A DNA stretch of 64,000 nt from Deferribacteres bacterium (GCA_020633675.1 JACKDE010000003.1:620001-684000); one strand, 5' to 3'; shown: positions 8,700 through 18,270, counted from the stretch's first letter. Numbers and translations: made by a program. The notes: a model not told the origin generated them from the letters alone.

Positions 8700-11465
8700 T
8701 TATTTTGACAAGATCATTTTTCTTGTTTGCCGAAAAACTTCTCGCCCATAGGTATTTTTCGCAATGAGTTCATAAAAATAGACACCAGATGGCATAGCCG
8801 TGCCGTTCGCATCGGTACCTTGCCATGAAATTCGATGCAATCCAGGTGAGAACTCATCATTTGCCAGTGTCTGCACATGTTGTGAAAGAATATCATAGAT
8901 ACGCAGTTGTACATGCGAGGCACTGCCCGCTTGATTCGGTAACTCGAAGGATACGGTGGTTTGTGGATTGAATGGATTCGGATAGTTCTCGTACAATGCG
9001 AAGCCTTCTATTTGGCCGCCCGGATGTTCCACACCTCGTACAGCCGTACTGGCATCCAGTGTCACGCTAATTTCATGCGGATCGCCCTCTCTGTTTCCAT
9101 GCTCATCCCGCGCTTCTGCAACCAATTTCAATTCACCCGGATTGAGACCGGTGAGTGTCACCTGCCATTGCAGATAATTTTCTGAAAGCGGTGTCACTTC
9201 CTGGCCATTCACCGTTAGCGAAGCAATTTTGCTCTGGTCGATGCATGTGCCACGTACAGTCAGGCTGCCGCCGCTTTGCATCGGTACGAACTGATCTGCC
9301 GGAGGAAAAGTGATCACCGTAGCCGGTGGCAGGCTATCCTGTGGCTTGATCGGGTTATCTGGAAAATCAACACTCACCTCAGCGACCTTCACATTTTCGC
9401 TGAAAGGGGGTGTCATGATCTGGTAATTGAGGCCATCGTTGCGGCTTTGCGTCGCCGGGATCACTTTTGCATCACGGCCTGCCCCGAAAAAATCATGCAA
9501 ATACATGGTTAAATCAGGATTGGCTTTTGCATTATCACCTTCACTGCCAACGCCGTACAGGTTATCTTCCACATTGGTCAGCGTGTAATTGCGGATATGC
9601 ACATCACATGGTAAATCGCGGCTCTTGCGGCCAGTAATACGCAGCGGGTATTTATCCAGTACATCGCCAAAGACGTTTTCGACTGTTATCAGTCCCTGCG
9701 GCGCTTCATAGATATCGACAAGAAAGCTGCCGATTTCCTTGCCGTTGATATTCATCACTTTAGCATCATGTGGATCTTTGCCGTAATAGCCGTAATTGAT
9801 GTCCCAAAAATTCAGATTATTCAGATAGGAGTATCGGCCATTTGGTGATATGCCATATCGCAGCTTCCAGCTGCGAAAATTTTCAATAATAAACGGATCG
9901 GTCGGAGATGCATCACCGTCACCCCAGAAACCGTACATACGCATGCCGTGGGCTTCATTGTTTTTAAACAGAATAAATGGCAGGCGATTGATCTGCACAT
10001 TGCTTTGCATCGTGCCATCCGGTTGCAGCACTGTTGCCGTGATGTCCGCCGGAATCTCGAATTGATAGCCGTATTGGTCGCATTCCACGGCAGTATTATT
10101 GATAAATGCGTTGCGGCCATTTGCCCACCAAAATCCCGCGCCGGCGTTCTCATCATACTCCAGGGCTTGATTTGGCAATTTTTCATGCGTGTAGCCATGA
10201 ACGGCCAGGTTGTGATCGAACAAATTGTACACTTCACTGGCATCTTCCATGAAATAGCCGTGCCCCAGCGACTGGAAGCCAACGCAATCGCGCACGACCA
10301 GATAGTTTGTTCCGTGAACCGTAATCCAGCGATTATGTGAATCCCAAATCGATGCTCCAATAACCGAACTGCCGCGATTGCTGCTTCCCAACAAATGGTA
10401 ATGGATCGGGTAGCGCGCCAGCAGACCGTTTTTACCGAGATGTGCAAACTCAGCATAGCTAATGCTGCCGCGGCTGCCATGGTGGTACATCGTGTGGCCG
10501 CGTACACCGTCTGGATCGCGGCTTTCGATGATGACATTGCGTGACAAATTGGCCATTTCGGCACGAAATTCGCCATCGACGATATGGTCGTGCTGCAGCG
10601 CCGCATCCAAAGTCACAGTCTGCCCCGAGACCGCGACAACGCGACGCTGCTCGGTTTGCGCGGCACTGCTGTTGCGAAAGGTATCGCCAGTGCCTTTAAA
10701 ACTGTCATTCTTTATGGTACCTGTGATAATCACACGATCGCCGACCCGCCAATCAACAGCGTCGGTCAGCACAACCTGATTGGTGCCAGCCGGTGCGGTT
10801 TGATTGAGCTTCAACCAGGTGTGCTTCATCGGTGCGCCATGAAAATCCATTATGCCACCGTAGGAAATGATCGCCGGCCCGCAATTGTCATCGATATCAC
10901 TGAAATCGACTAGCCGGATACGTGCCGTCACCGAGTTCGGGATCGGTTTAAATGGCGAGCCGACTTGCAAGCGAGCACGATTACCATGCATTGCAGCGTG
11001 TTGGTTGCTCGAACAATTGGCATTGGGATCAACGGACTCTTCCATTGAAATGATGATCATGCCTGCATCGAGCTGTGTCGTCGTGTGGTCGGAGAAAATG
11101 AGCTCACCACGAATGTGCAACAGTCGAATGGCTTGCTCCGATTGCACATCATAGATGACGCGGTGGCCCATATCGATCACCACATTGTCACCTTCGGCCG
11201 GTATGCGACCATCGTTCCATATTGCCGGATCGGACCAGTTGCCACTGCCCGTGCTGCGCACTTCGACCTGCGACCATTGTAATTGGTGCGCTTGGCCACT
11301 ATTGGCCAGCACGGTATCCGAGCACAAGATGCCAAAAAAGATAATCAGGAATTTCGCAATTTCACGCACCGCACCGATGCCATAGAGTTGACCTGTATGC
11401 ATTTTTCTCAAATATCCTTGTCGTTGTTTGTAAGCAAAATAGAGTATCGATAGCAAAATGATCAT
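8700..11465 (-). CDS. G8-domain / right-handed beta-helix surface protein with sorting tail
   Basis: About 921 residues. A G8 domain follows the hydrophobic N-terminus (WSDPAIWNDGRIPAEGDNVV, about residues 72-91, then repeated beta pairs). Next comes a long right-handed parallel beta-helix with many N-N-x-A and HGYF motifs (to about 660), an Ig-like module (about 720-800), and a C-terminal YPNPFNP...SGVYFYEL...KMILSK sorting domain. G8 plus beta-helix resembles the CEMIP/TMEM2 hyaluronan-binding or -degrading family, so a polysaccharide ligand is plausible but unproven. The start is uncertain: ATG 11465 has AGAGGA at good spacing, while ATG 11402 gives a cleaner signal peptide. A perfect GGCGGA/TCCGCC hairpin sits at 11478-11493, just upstream of the first candidate. 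Confidence 0.77.
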   Translation of the reverse strand: MIILLSILYFAYKQRQGYLRKMHTGQLYGIGAVREIAKFLIIFFGILCSDTVLANSGQAHQLQWSQVEVRSTGSGNWSDPAIWNDGRIPAEGDNVVIDMGHRVIYDVQSEQAIRLLHIRGELIFSDHTTTQLDAGMIIISMEESVDPNANCSSNQHAAMHGNRARLQVGSPFKPIPNSVTARIRLVDFSDIDDNCGPAIISYGGIMDFHGAPMKHTWLKLNQTAPAGTNQVVLTDAVDWRVGDRVIITGTIKNDSFKGTGDTFRNSSAAQTEQRRVVAVSGQTVTLDAALQHDHIVDGEFRAEMANLSRNVIIESRDPDGVRGHTMYHHGSRGSISYAEFAHLGKNGLLARYPIHYHLLGSSNRGSSVIGASIWDSHNRWITVHGTNYLVVRDCVGFQSLGHGYFMEDASEVYNLFDHNLAVHGYTHEKLPNQALEYDENAGAGFWWANGRNAFINNTAVECDQYGYQFEIPADITATVLQPDGTMQSNVQINRLPFILFKNNEAHGMRMYGFWGDGDASPTDPFIIENFRSWKLRYGISPNGRYSYLNNLNFWDINYGYYGKDPHDAKVMNINGKEIGSFLVDIYEAPQGLITVENVFGDVLDKYPLRITGRKSRDLPCDVHIRNYTLTNVEDNLYGVGSEGDNAKANPDLTMYLHDFFGAGRDAKVIPATQSRNDGLNYQIMTPPFSENVKVAEVSVDFPDNPIKPQDSLPPATVITFPPADQFVPMQSGGSLTVRGTCIDQSKIASLTVNGQEVTPLSENYLQWQVTLTGLNPGELKLVAEARDEHGNREGDPHEISVTLDASTAVRGVEHPGGQIEGFALYENYPNPFNPQTTVSFELPNQAGSASHVQLRIYDILSQHVQTLANDEFSPGLHRISWQGTDANGTAMPSGVYFYELIAKNTYGREVFRQTRKMILSK

Positions 11466-11877
11466 ATTTGTCCTCTTGGCGGATTCTTCCGCCATGCTTG
11501 CGTCCCTTGATCCTCATTGGCACAGATCGCTGAAAAACTGTTCGAATATTGCGGTGTGCAAAACCGAACTCCAACTGAAAGGAGCAGTGCAGTTCGCAAA
11601 GCCTGTACCAAAAATTTTGCGCTCACTATTTTGCTGAGCCGTCGTCTTGCCAGGATAACCGCACAATAATGAATGACAATTCTGAAATTCGATCAAGCCA
11701 GCCTCCATATACAACAGCTCTCTTACAAAGTCAGATCGTCGCTACAGCTCAATCCGAAATGTTATGATTTGTTAGCAATTTCAGGTTTAGCATGCATCTT
11801 GCCTTTTGCAGGCCGCATCGATGGAGACGCGGATAATCAGCACGGTAAAACAACTTGGAATCGGTGAGGTTTTTGGC
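11466..11877. other. Divergent intergenic region between two surface-protein genes
   Basis: About 400 bases separate the divergent G8 and VWA genes, so promoters for both must lie here. No convincing -35/-10 pair, riboswitch or tRNA was recognised. The left end carries the 6-bp inverted repeat noted for the G8 gene, and the right end GGTGAGG just before the VWA start. A frame reading from 11806 into the VWA gene is open, but it lacks a ribosome-binding site and would add a non-hydrophobic leader ahead of the signal peptide. Confidence 0.4.
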
Positions 11878-14286
11878 ATGAAAAAAAGAGAACAAATTAC
11901 TCGGCCTGTGCAAAAAATACAGGCACAACTCATCAAACTAGGCTTGGCAGCGGTGTTTATCTTGCTGTCAGCCATCGCGCCTTCGCATGTGGGCGCACAA
12001 ACTCCGTCTCTGACACTGCGGCAAACCTATCTCGATGCATCTTCGTTTCCGGAGATTGTTGCCGGCGTGGTGGTGCGGGACGGAGAGAATCGGCCGGTTG
12101 GCGGGCTGACCGAATCGAATTTTTCGGTCTATGAAGATGGTGTGCTGCAGCTTCCTATCCTGGTCGAAGAATTCAAAGCAGACTCAGGTGGTGTATCCGT
12201 AGTGCTGATAATGGACATCAGCGGCAGCATGCGCGATGAATTGCCGGATGCACAAATCGCGGCCAAAACCTTGGTCGATTTGCTCACTGCCGATGATTTC
12301 GGTGCACTCATCAGCTTCGACGATGTTGTCGAAATTGTGCAGCAGTTTACCAACAATTTCGATTTATTGAAAAGCGCCATAGACGGATTGCAGAATGGCA
12401 GTGGTACCGCCGTTTACGATGCGACTCTCACCGGACTCGATCTGGTACGAAACCAGCCTGGCAAGAAAGCAATCGTTTTGCTCTCGGATGGCCGCGACGG
12501 CGATAGCAACGCCAATCTCGGTGATGTCACTTCTGCGCTTGGATCCGCCGGCATCCCGGTCTATGCCATCGGCTTGGGGGTAAGCGGCGGACGCGGAGAA
12601 GATGAGCTCATCCAAATCGCACAGGCAAGCGGTGGCATTTATTACAGCGCGCCAACCACGGCCGAGTTGCAGGAAATCTACCTCAGCATCGCTTATTTTA
12701 TCAGCAAATACACTTACCGCATAACCTACACCACCTCCAATTGTGCGGCTGATGGCACACAAAGACAAGTCGACATCGTAGCAAACAAGGATGGTTTGGC
12801 CGCATCGGATACCAGCTCGTATATCGCGCCATTTGCAAATTCGCAGATCGTATTGCAAACCGATATCGCACCCACCCCGACGCAGCCATTTATGCTGCAG
12901 CTTATCACGCCAACGCTGGACGATTTTACAAACAGCGTTTCCAAAATCAGCATGCGCATCCGTTACAATAGCGAGCATTTGCAGGTGCAAACACCCTACG
13001 CGCAATTCATCAAAGCTGGCCCAATGTTCGGCGATGCAACCGCGCACACACTCACACAGAGTGTTGATGAAGCAGCTGGTATCATTACGCTGACCATACA
13101 GAGATTGCAGCCTGTTGCGGCCACACCGGGATCGAATGTGCTGGCAGAGATTGGTTTCATCGCGGAGGCCAGCCTACCCGACAGTACCAGCCTGACATTT
13201 GAAATCGATAGTCTTTTAGCAACAAATAGCGCCGGCTGCGAGATGGTGTTTGACCTTCAACCCATCACTGTATTGAGCGATGGCATGTTGGTTTGGCCTG
13301 GCGATACCGATGCAAACGGCCGCGTAGAACTCGCTGACATTTTAGTGCTCGGCCTTTATTGGAGCATGACCGGCCCTGCACGCCCGGCCACAACCGATCC
13401 AATTTTGTGGAAAGCGCACCTGGCCAAGAGGTTCCCCATAGTCAGCGCAACCCATGCCGATGCCGATGGCGAAGGACAGATTAGTGAACGCGATCTGATT
13501 CCGATTGCGCTCAATTGGGGTCAAACAACCGCGACTGTCGCAGGTGCCCGCCCAAAAACAGCCCATGTTTTGCCGGAAGGTGCTGTCAGCTATGCACTCG
13601 ACCAGAGCGTGCAGGCTGACAAATACCAGTTGCGAATTCAGCTTGCGCGGGCGAACAGCGCACCATTGGCCGGGGTAATGTTGCGGCTTGCACTCTCAAG
13701 CGAGCAAAGCGCAATGACACAAGCTGTCGTCGGCTCGTTATGGCAAAAGGATGCGCTATTTTTCTCACAAATCGAACCAGATGGCCAGCATTTATCTGTC
13801 GGCATTATGCTGAAACCCGGCACGGAATTTCCGACCAGCGATGGCGAATTGTTACGCGTCGCTCTTACTGCGAATGCCGGTCTTTCACCGCATGACATCC
13901 ATATCGAATCGATTGGATTGGTCAGCCCGGACGGCCGAATCAATGAAGGAGCGCTGGCGCAAATTCAAAAAGGCTCAGTCAGCGCCGTTCCAGACGTAAT
14001 CGAGCTTGAACGCGCCTATCCCAATCCATTCAATCCCGCGACCACCATACGCTTTCAGGTCAATGAGCCCGTCGATGTGATTGCACAATTTTATCGCGTC
14101 TCCGGCGAGCTGATTCAATCTGTGCAAATGGCTGATTTACAAGCTGGCACACACACATTGATGTGGCACGGCAAAGATGGTGATGGCCGGACAGTAGGAA
14201 GCGGGACCTATTTCGTCAGGTTTATCGCAACGGACCGGCAAGGCCGGCAATTCCGCCGCACACAGAAACTCATATTAATCAAATAA
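11878..14286 (+). CDS. VWA-domain surface protein with cohesin-like, dockerin-like and sorting domains
   Basis: An 802-residue exported protein. ATG 11878 is preferred because GGTGAGG lies just upstream and the signal peptide then follows the start normally (hydrophobic core LGLAAVFILLSAIAPSHVGA). Domains in order: a short beta module (DGENRPVGGLTESNFSVYEDG); a von Willebrand A domain with intact MIDAS DISGS (D113) and later DGRDGDSN; a cohesin-like beta-sandwich (about 320-465); a dockerin-like pair of calcium loops (GDTDANGRVELADIL at about 475 and HADADGEGQISERDL at about 520); a second beta-sandwich; and the C-terminal YPNPFNP...GSGTYFVRF...KLILIK sorting domain. It probably mediates calcium-dependent surface adhesion. 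It lies 44 bases upstream of the beta-helix gene in the same direction. Confidence 0.8.
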   Translation: MKKREQITRPVQKIQAQLIKLGLAAVFILLSAIAPSHVGAQTPSLTLRQTYLDASSFPEIVAGVVVRDGENRPVGGLTESNFSVYEDGVLQLPILVEEFKADSGGVSVVLIMDISGSMRDELPDAQIAAKTLVDLLTADDFGALISFDDVVEIVQQFTNNFDLLKSAIDGLQNGSGTAVYDATLTGLDLVRNQPGKKAIVLLSDGRDGDSNANLGDVTSALGSAGIPVYAIGLGVSGGRGEDELIQIAQASGGIYYSAPTTAELQEIYLSIAYFISKYTYRITYTTSNCAADGTQRQVDIVANKDGLAASDTSSYIAPFANSQIVLQTDIAPTPTQPFMLQLITPTLDDFTNSVSKISMRIRYNSEHLQVQTPYAQFIKAGPMFGDATAHTLTQSVDEAAGIITLTIQRLQPVAATPGSNVLAEIGFIAEASLPDSTSLTFEIDSLLATNSAGCEMVFDLQPITVLSDGMLVWPGDTDANGRVELADILVLGLYWSMTGPARPATTDPILWKAHLAKRFPIVSATHADADGEGQISERDLIPIALNWGQTTATVAGARPKTAHVLPEGAVSYALDQSVQADKYQLRIQLARANSAPLAGVMLRLALSSEQSAMTQAVVGSLWQKDALFFSQIEPDGQHLSVGIMLKPGTEFPTSDGELLRVALTANAGLSPHDIHIESIGLVSPDGRINEGALAQIQKGSVSAVPDVIELERAYPNPFNPATTIRFQVNEPVDVIAQFYRVSGELIQSVQMADLQAGTHTLMWHGKDGDGRTVGSGTYFVRFIATDRQGRQFRRTQKLILIK

Positions 14287-14330
14287 TTTCGCACTTGTGC
14301 GATGATGAATAGCCTAAAAAGGAGCACATC

Positions 14331-15959
14331 TTGAAACGAATTCGACACAACCACCTCGCAGCGGCAACCTTTTCGTTGATAGCCATCTTGTTTTGCAGCG
14401 CCGCGCAGCTTGCGGCTGGCAATGCAATCGTACAACCGAATGAACGTATCAGCGCCAAGCTCGCAAATTTGCAGCCCGGCGACACATTATTTGTGCGCGC
14501 CGGAACCTACAGTGAAAGCCTTTCTTTTCCGCGCAATGGCACGGCACAGCAACCCATCGTGCTCATGGCCTACCCCGGAGAACGGCCGCTGATCACCTCA
14601 AGCGAAACACTTTTCGAGCTCGATGAAAGCTATTGGATCATCGATGGCTTCATTTTCGATCACGAGAACGCAGACAGTGATGCCATTTTGATCCGCTCAA
14701 ATGCGTCCAACAACATCATTCGAAACTGCGAGATTCGTAATGGCAAGCGCGATGGATTTGACATCAAAGCCGGAGCAACAGACAACACGATTGCAAATAA
14801 TATCATTCACAATTTCTTTAAAAGCGGCGCTGATGCGCACGGTATTGTTACCAACCCCGGGGTGATCGGACTCTCTGTCCTCAACAATGAGATTTTCGAC
14901 AACAGCGGGGATTGCATTCAACTCTATTCCGACAATTCACACCCGGTTTCATCTTACTCAAAAAATGTCACCATTTCCGGAAACCGCCTTTATACTACCC
15001 TTGGCTCTGATTCCGAGAACGCCCTTGATTTTAAGGGTGTAGATGGTTGCCTCGTTGCAAACAACGACATTTTTGGCTTTGATGACAAAGCGGTTGTGGT
15101 GCAAAAAGGCTGTCGGAACATCGTTGTGGAAGGAAACATCATTCGCGACTCGCAGCGAGGGATCGAATTTCGCGGCGAAGATGGCAAATCGCAAGAAAAT
15201 ATGACCGTCCGCAGAAACCTGATTTACAATATCAGTGATTACTTTGCGGTCAAATTCGACTGGGTGGATAACGTGCAGTTTATCAACAACACCATTGCCT
15301 TTGTGCAGGCGACAGGCTTGCTTATTGAAGAAGAGGGCGTCACCAACAGCGTTTTTAAAAACAACCTGTTCTTCCAATGCGATTCGCCCAGTATTTCCGG
15401 CACGTTTGATGCGGTCTACAGCAACAACGGCTGGTTCGGCACCGGTGCGGGCGACCTGGCCGGCCCCAACGATCTCAATGGCGCTCAACCAAATGTCGTA
15501 GATGCTGGTAACTACCAGTTTCAGCTCAATGCATCCAGTCCGGCCATCGATGCCGGAGTGGATGTTGGTCTGAATTATCAGGGCACGGCACCGGATCTCG
15601 GCGCATTTGAATACAGCAGCAGTCCGACCGGCGTAAGCGATGCGAATGATATCAAGGCAGGTATTCCCTCTGCTTTTCGCCTCGATCAGAATTGGCCAAA
15701 TCCGTTCGATTTATCGATACACAAGGAGACCACTTTTAACCTGCAACTGGAGCGGGAAGCGGTGATCGAAATGCGAATTTACAACGTGTTGGGACAAACA
15801 ATGCAAGTGCTGTTTCGCGGAGCTTTGGCGCGCGGTCAGCATGCAATTGCCTGGGATGGCCAGCGGCAACTCGGCGGGCTGGCTGCGCCCGGCATTTATT
15901 TTATCGAAGTCAAGGCAGGCAACGCGCGGGCTGTCCGCCCGTTTGTGTTGGTGCAGTAA
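14331..15959 (+). CDS. Right-handed beta-helix surface protein (polysaccharide-lyase-like) with sorting tail
   Basis: A 542-residue secreted protein starting at TTG 14331, which is preceded by AAAAAGGAG at ideal spacing. The signal peptide (LAAATFSLIAILFCSAAQLAAG) is followed by LQPGDTLFVRAGTYSESL, the classic first turn of pectate-lyase/chondroitinase-B-like parallel beta-helix proteins. About ten coils follow with repeated N-N-I-I-x-N-C/G-x-I blocks. The end carries QNWPNPFDLS...APGIYFIEVKAG, a FlgD-like/type A sorting tail. The fold is that of polysaccharide lyases (PL6 and relatives) and carbohydrate-binding surface proteins. Catalytic residues cannot be assigned, so the enzyme activity is open. 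Probably co-transcribed with the VWA gene. Confidence 0.75.
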   Translation: MKRIRHNHLAAATFSLIAILFCSAAQLAAGNAIVQPNERISAKLANLQPGDTLFVRAGTYSESLSFPRNGTAQQPIVLMAYPGERPLITSSETLFELDESYWIIDGFIFDHENADSDAILIRSNASNNIIRNCEIRNGKRDGFDIKAGATDNTIANNIIHNFFKSGADAHGIVTNPGVIGLSVLNNEIFDNSGDCIQLYSDNSHPVSSYSKNVTISGNRLYTTLGSDSENALDFKGVDGCLVANNDIFGFDDKAVVVQKGCRNIVVEGNIIRDSQRGIEFRGEDGKSQENMTVRRNLIYNISDYFAVKFDWVDNVQFINNTIAFVQATGLLIEEEGVTNSVFKNNLFFQCDSPSISGTFDAVYSNNGWFGTGAGDLAGPNDLNGAQPNVVDAGNYQFQLNASSPAIDAGVDVGLNYQGTAPDLGAFEYSSSPTGVSDANDIKAGIPSAFRLDQNWPNPFDLSIHKETTFNLQLEREAVIEMRIYNVLGQTMQVLFRGALARGQHAIAWDGQRQLGGLAAPGIYFIEVKAGNARAVRPFVLVQ

Positions 15960-15965
15960 GCAACG

Positions 15966-16571
15966 TTACCAGGCAACGTCAATTTTTTGCAATTGGCGCT
16001 CCACGCGTACAGCGCGTTCAAGCTTCTTCAGGTAGCTCTCTTTGTCGATCAATGTTGCGCCAAAGCGGCTGAGCAGATCGGTCACCATCTGGATATCGAA
16101 AAGCAAAAAATCAGCCGCGCGCAACCAGTATCCCAGGTGCGCCAACGCTACTTTGCTGGCATCGCGCTGCAGATGAAACATCGATTCGCCAAAAAATGCA
16201 CCGCCAACAGCCACGCCATACAGTCCGCCAACAAGCCTTTCTCCGGCCCAGGCTTCAACGCTGTGGGCATGGCCATTTTTATGCAAATTGGTATAAGCGG
16301 CAATGATCTCGTCCGTTATCCACGAAGATGAACGCACATCCTTGCATGCTTTGATCACAGCAGGAAAATCCCGGTTCAGCGTAACCCCGAAGCGATTTTG
16401 GCGCAAAATTCGCCTGAGATCATGAGGAATGTGGAACGCATGCAGCGGCACAATGCCACGCGGATCGGCTTCATACCAATTGACATTGCCGTACTCATCC
16501 CCCATCGGGAAAATGCCCTGGCGATATGCATTGATTAAACTGCGTGGAGATAGGTCAATTCCGAACTTCAT
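15966..16571 (-). CDS. aat: Leucyl/phenylalanyl-tRNA--protein transferase
   Basis: A 201-residue cytoplasmic enzyme that transfers Leu or Phe from tRNA to N-terminal Arg/Lys of proteins, marking them for ClpS/ClpAP (N-degron pathway). Family hallmarks are all present: GIFPMGDEYGNVNWYEADPRGIVPL near the N-terminus, the W-I-T-D-E-I-I-x-A-Y block, HAHSVEAWAGERLVGGLYGVAVGGAFFGESMF in the centre, and the FDIQMVTDLLSRFGA region. Length is slightly under the usual 210-240. It converges with the beta-helix gene, their stops 6 bases apart, and is transcribed alone. Confidence 0.95.
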   Translation of the reverse strand: MKFGIDLSPRSLINAYRQGIFPMGDEYGNVNWYEADPRGIVPLHAFHIPHDLRRILRQNRFGVTLNRDFPAVIKACKDVRSSSWITDEIIAAYTNLHKNGHAHSVEAWAGERLVGGLYGVAVGGAFFGESMFHLQRDASKVALAHLGYWLRAADFLLFDIQMVTDLLSRFGATLIDKESYLKKLERAVRVERQLQKIDVAW

Positions 16572-16680
16572 TCTGCTCTTTCAGCCGCCACTTTTCTTTT
16601 GCTTTGAAAATTTTTAAATTTCTTTGCAACTGTTTTGTGAAACTGCCGTTGATATGGCTTGAGTGCTTTTCCCTCCCTCC

Positions 16681-16720
16681 AAAGGCTCTGATACTATTGT
16701 TAGTATCAGAGCCTTTTTTA
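16681..16720. terminator. Strong bidirectional rho-independent terminator-like hairpin
   Basis: A perfect 16-bp inverted repeat (16681-16696 with 16701-16716) closes on a 4-base TTGT loop and is followed by a T-run on the plus strand. It lies about 110 bases upstream of aat and 120 bases before the small membrane-protein gene. It does not end a gene seen on either side, so it may insulate these divergent genes or end a short unannotated RNA. Confidence 0.7.
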
Positions 16721-16843
16721 TTGCGTGGCGCGTTTTTTATTGCTTTTCTTAAGGGAGTTTGCTATTTGTAAAATTTTAAATGACGCACAAAATGCGCCTG
16801 CGATCACAAACCGGTCGTGTCGCTTTCCCATAAGGAAATCGTT

Positions 16844-17104
16844 ATGAATCGCATAGAAAGCGAAATTGGACTTACATTTTTTGCAATTCTTGTTGTATTT
16901 TTCGCTTATGTATTTATCGCTTCTATCATCGAAGGATTAAAAAATAAATTTCACTGGCGCTGGGGACTGATCATCCTGTTTGCGTTACACTCTTTTTATG
17001 TGTTTGGCTCTGACAGTGGCACATTTCAGTTTATGTGGGATAAAGCAAAAGAGTTCATCGAATCCCCGCCGTGGAGCGATAGCACAGAACAACCACAACA
17101 GTAA
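16844..17104 (+). CDS. Small two-helix membrane protein
   Basis: An 86-residue protein. ATG 16844 is preceded by AAGGAA and is preferred over an in-frame GTG at 16817. Two hydrophobic segments are visible: IGLTFFAILVVFFAYVFIAS (about 7-26) and WGLIILFALHSFYVFG (about 37-52). The C-terminus is acidic and soluble (DKAKEFIESPPW...). No family was recognised. It is flanked by the hairpin at 16681-16720 and, 121 bases downstream, by the arylamine acetyltransferase gene; nothing links it functionally to either. Confidence 0.55.
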   Translation: MNRIESEIGLTFFAILVVFFAYVFIASIIEGLKNKFHWRWGLIILFALHSFYVFGSDSGTFQFMWDKAKEFIESPPWSDSTEQPQQ

Positions 17105-17225
17105 TTGGCAAAATAGAACGATTTCTTTTAAACTGCAAGCGCAGAATCGAGACATCCATCACCTGCGCAGGCACTCGCCGGAGATAGCTCACCAGTCGAT
17201 CCACAAGCAAAGCCATTTATGACCA

Positions 17226-18098
17226 ATGATGGAAATGCAAACTGACAACGCCCAATCATCAACTGCAACGCCTATATTGGAACCTTCTCATTTTGTACAG
17301 CCTGCAAGATCCTTTCTCAGCCATTTTGGTATCGATCTCGCCCAAAGGCCCGGCATTGACTCGCTGACAGCCGTGTTGAAGGCATTCATGCAAATTCCTT
17401 ATGAAAATCTCTCAAAAATCATCAAATTTGGACGCGAGCATCAGGATGTCGCCAGCTTGCGCATGCCGGATGAAGTATGGGAAGATTTTCGGCAGTATCG
17501 GCTTGGTGGCACCTGTTTCTCGCTGACCTTTTTCCTGCGCAGCATCGTCGAAACGCTTGGCTTTGCCTGCTACCCGGTAATGGCGCATATGAAAGCCGGA
17601 CCAAACCACCACTGCGCGCTGGTCGTCGATTTTGAAGGCGCGCACTACTTGCTCGATCCGGGTTATGTACTCGATGTGCCGATCCGCATCGACGGCGGGC
17701 AGCGCCGGCAATACCGCAGCGCTCATGCCGGTGTCGAACTGCGAAACGCCGACACTGCTCTCCAGTATCATCTGTACACTTTCACGCACGAAAAAATGCA
17801 ATGGCGTTACACCTTTGCGGATGTTCAGGTCTCAGGCGCAGATTTTTTGCAGCACTGGCTGAACTCTTTTTCGTGGAACGGCATGAACGGCTTGTGCCTG
17901 ACCAAATCGCGCCAGGATTCGCTGATTTTTATCCACAAACATTTTATGCGGGAAACGGGCATTGCAGGCAGCAAGAAAAATTACAATCTCAAACAAAACC
18001 GCGAGCAGATGATCAAGGAAATCTTCGGAATTCCTGCCGAGATCGTCGAAGCAGCAGAGGCGGCGGTGCAGGACCGCTTGCGAAAATTGCGTGGGTAA
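17226..18098 (+). CDS. Arylamine N-acetyltransferase family protein
   Basis: A 290-residue cysteine acyltransferase. The NAT catalytic triad can be placed: Cys97 in RLGGTCFSL, His129 in NHHCALVV and Asp144 in LLDPGY. The His-Asp spacing is 15 residues, as in known NATs. The N-terminal PYENLSKI segment is also conserved. The enzyme moves an acyl group from acyl-CoA to an aryl amine, hydrazine or polyketide-type amine; the natural substrate is unknown. Start choice is among ATG 17226, 17229 and 17235; none has a strong Shine-Dalgarno. A stand-alone gene followed by a 170-base gap. Confidence 0.9.
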   Translation: MMEMQTDNAQSSTATPILEPSHFVQPARSFLSHFGIDLAQRPGIDSLTAVLKAFMQIPYENLSKIIKFGREHQDVASLRMPDEVWEDFRQYRLGGTCFSLTFFLRSIVETLGFACYPVMAHMKAGPNHHCALVVDFEGAHYLLDPGYVLDVPIRIDGGQRRQYRSAHAGVELRNADTALQYHLYTFTHEKMQWRYTFADVQVSGADFLQHWLNSFSWNGMNGLCLTKSRQDSLIFIHKHFMRETGIAGSKKNYNLKQNREQMIKEIFGIPAEIVEAAEAAVQDRLRKLRG

Positions 18099-18162
18099 CT
18101 CTAACTTTGCGAAAAACAAAGTATATTGCCGCCAGTACAAGCTTTTGAACTCAGACCCGGCT

Positions 18163-18198
18163 ATCGTGTCGAATAGATTCTTGCCAGAATGACACGAT
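18163..18198. repeat. Nested hairpin in intergenic gap
   Basis: ATCGTGTC (18163-18170) pairs with GACACGAT (18191-18198). Inside it ATTCT (18177-18181) pairs with AGAAT (18186-18190). There is no T-run, so it is not a standard terminator. A related CTATCGTGTCG stretch recurs near 30108-30118, suggesting a dispersed intergenic element. Confidence 0.35.
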
Positions 18199-18270
18199 GG
18201 GTGCCTCCGTTGATGACATCGGCAGATGACTTCATGGACTTTCATTTTTTGGTAAATCCGAGAGATCAAT

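Noticed and set aside
9821..10606. 261-codon minus-strand ORF inside the G8 gene
   Set aside because: Overlaps the G8/beta-helix gene in another frame, with atypical Met/Cys/Trp-rich composition.
11750..11877. Cyclic-di-GMP or other riboswitch before the VWA gene
   Set aside because: A few G/A-rich stretches recall GEMM elements, but the conserved loops and receptor do not line up.
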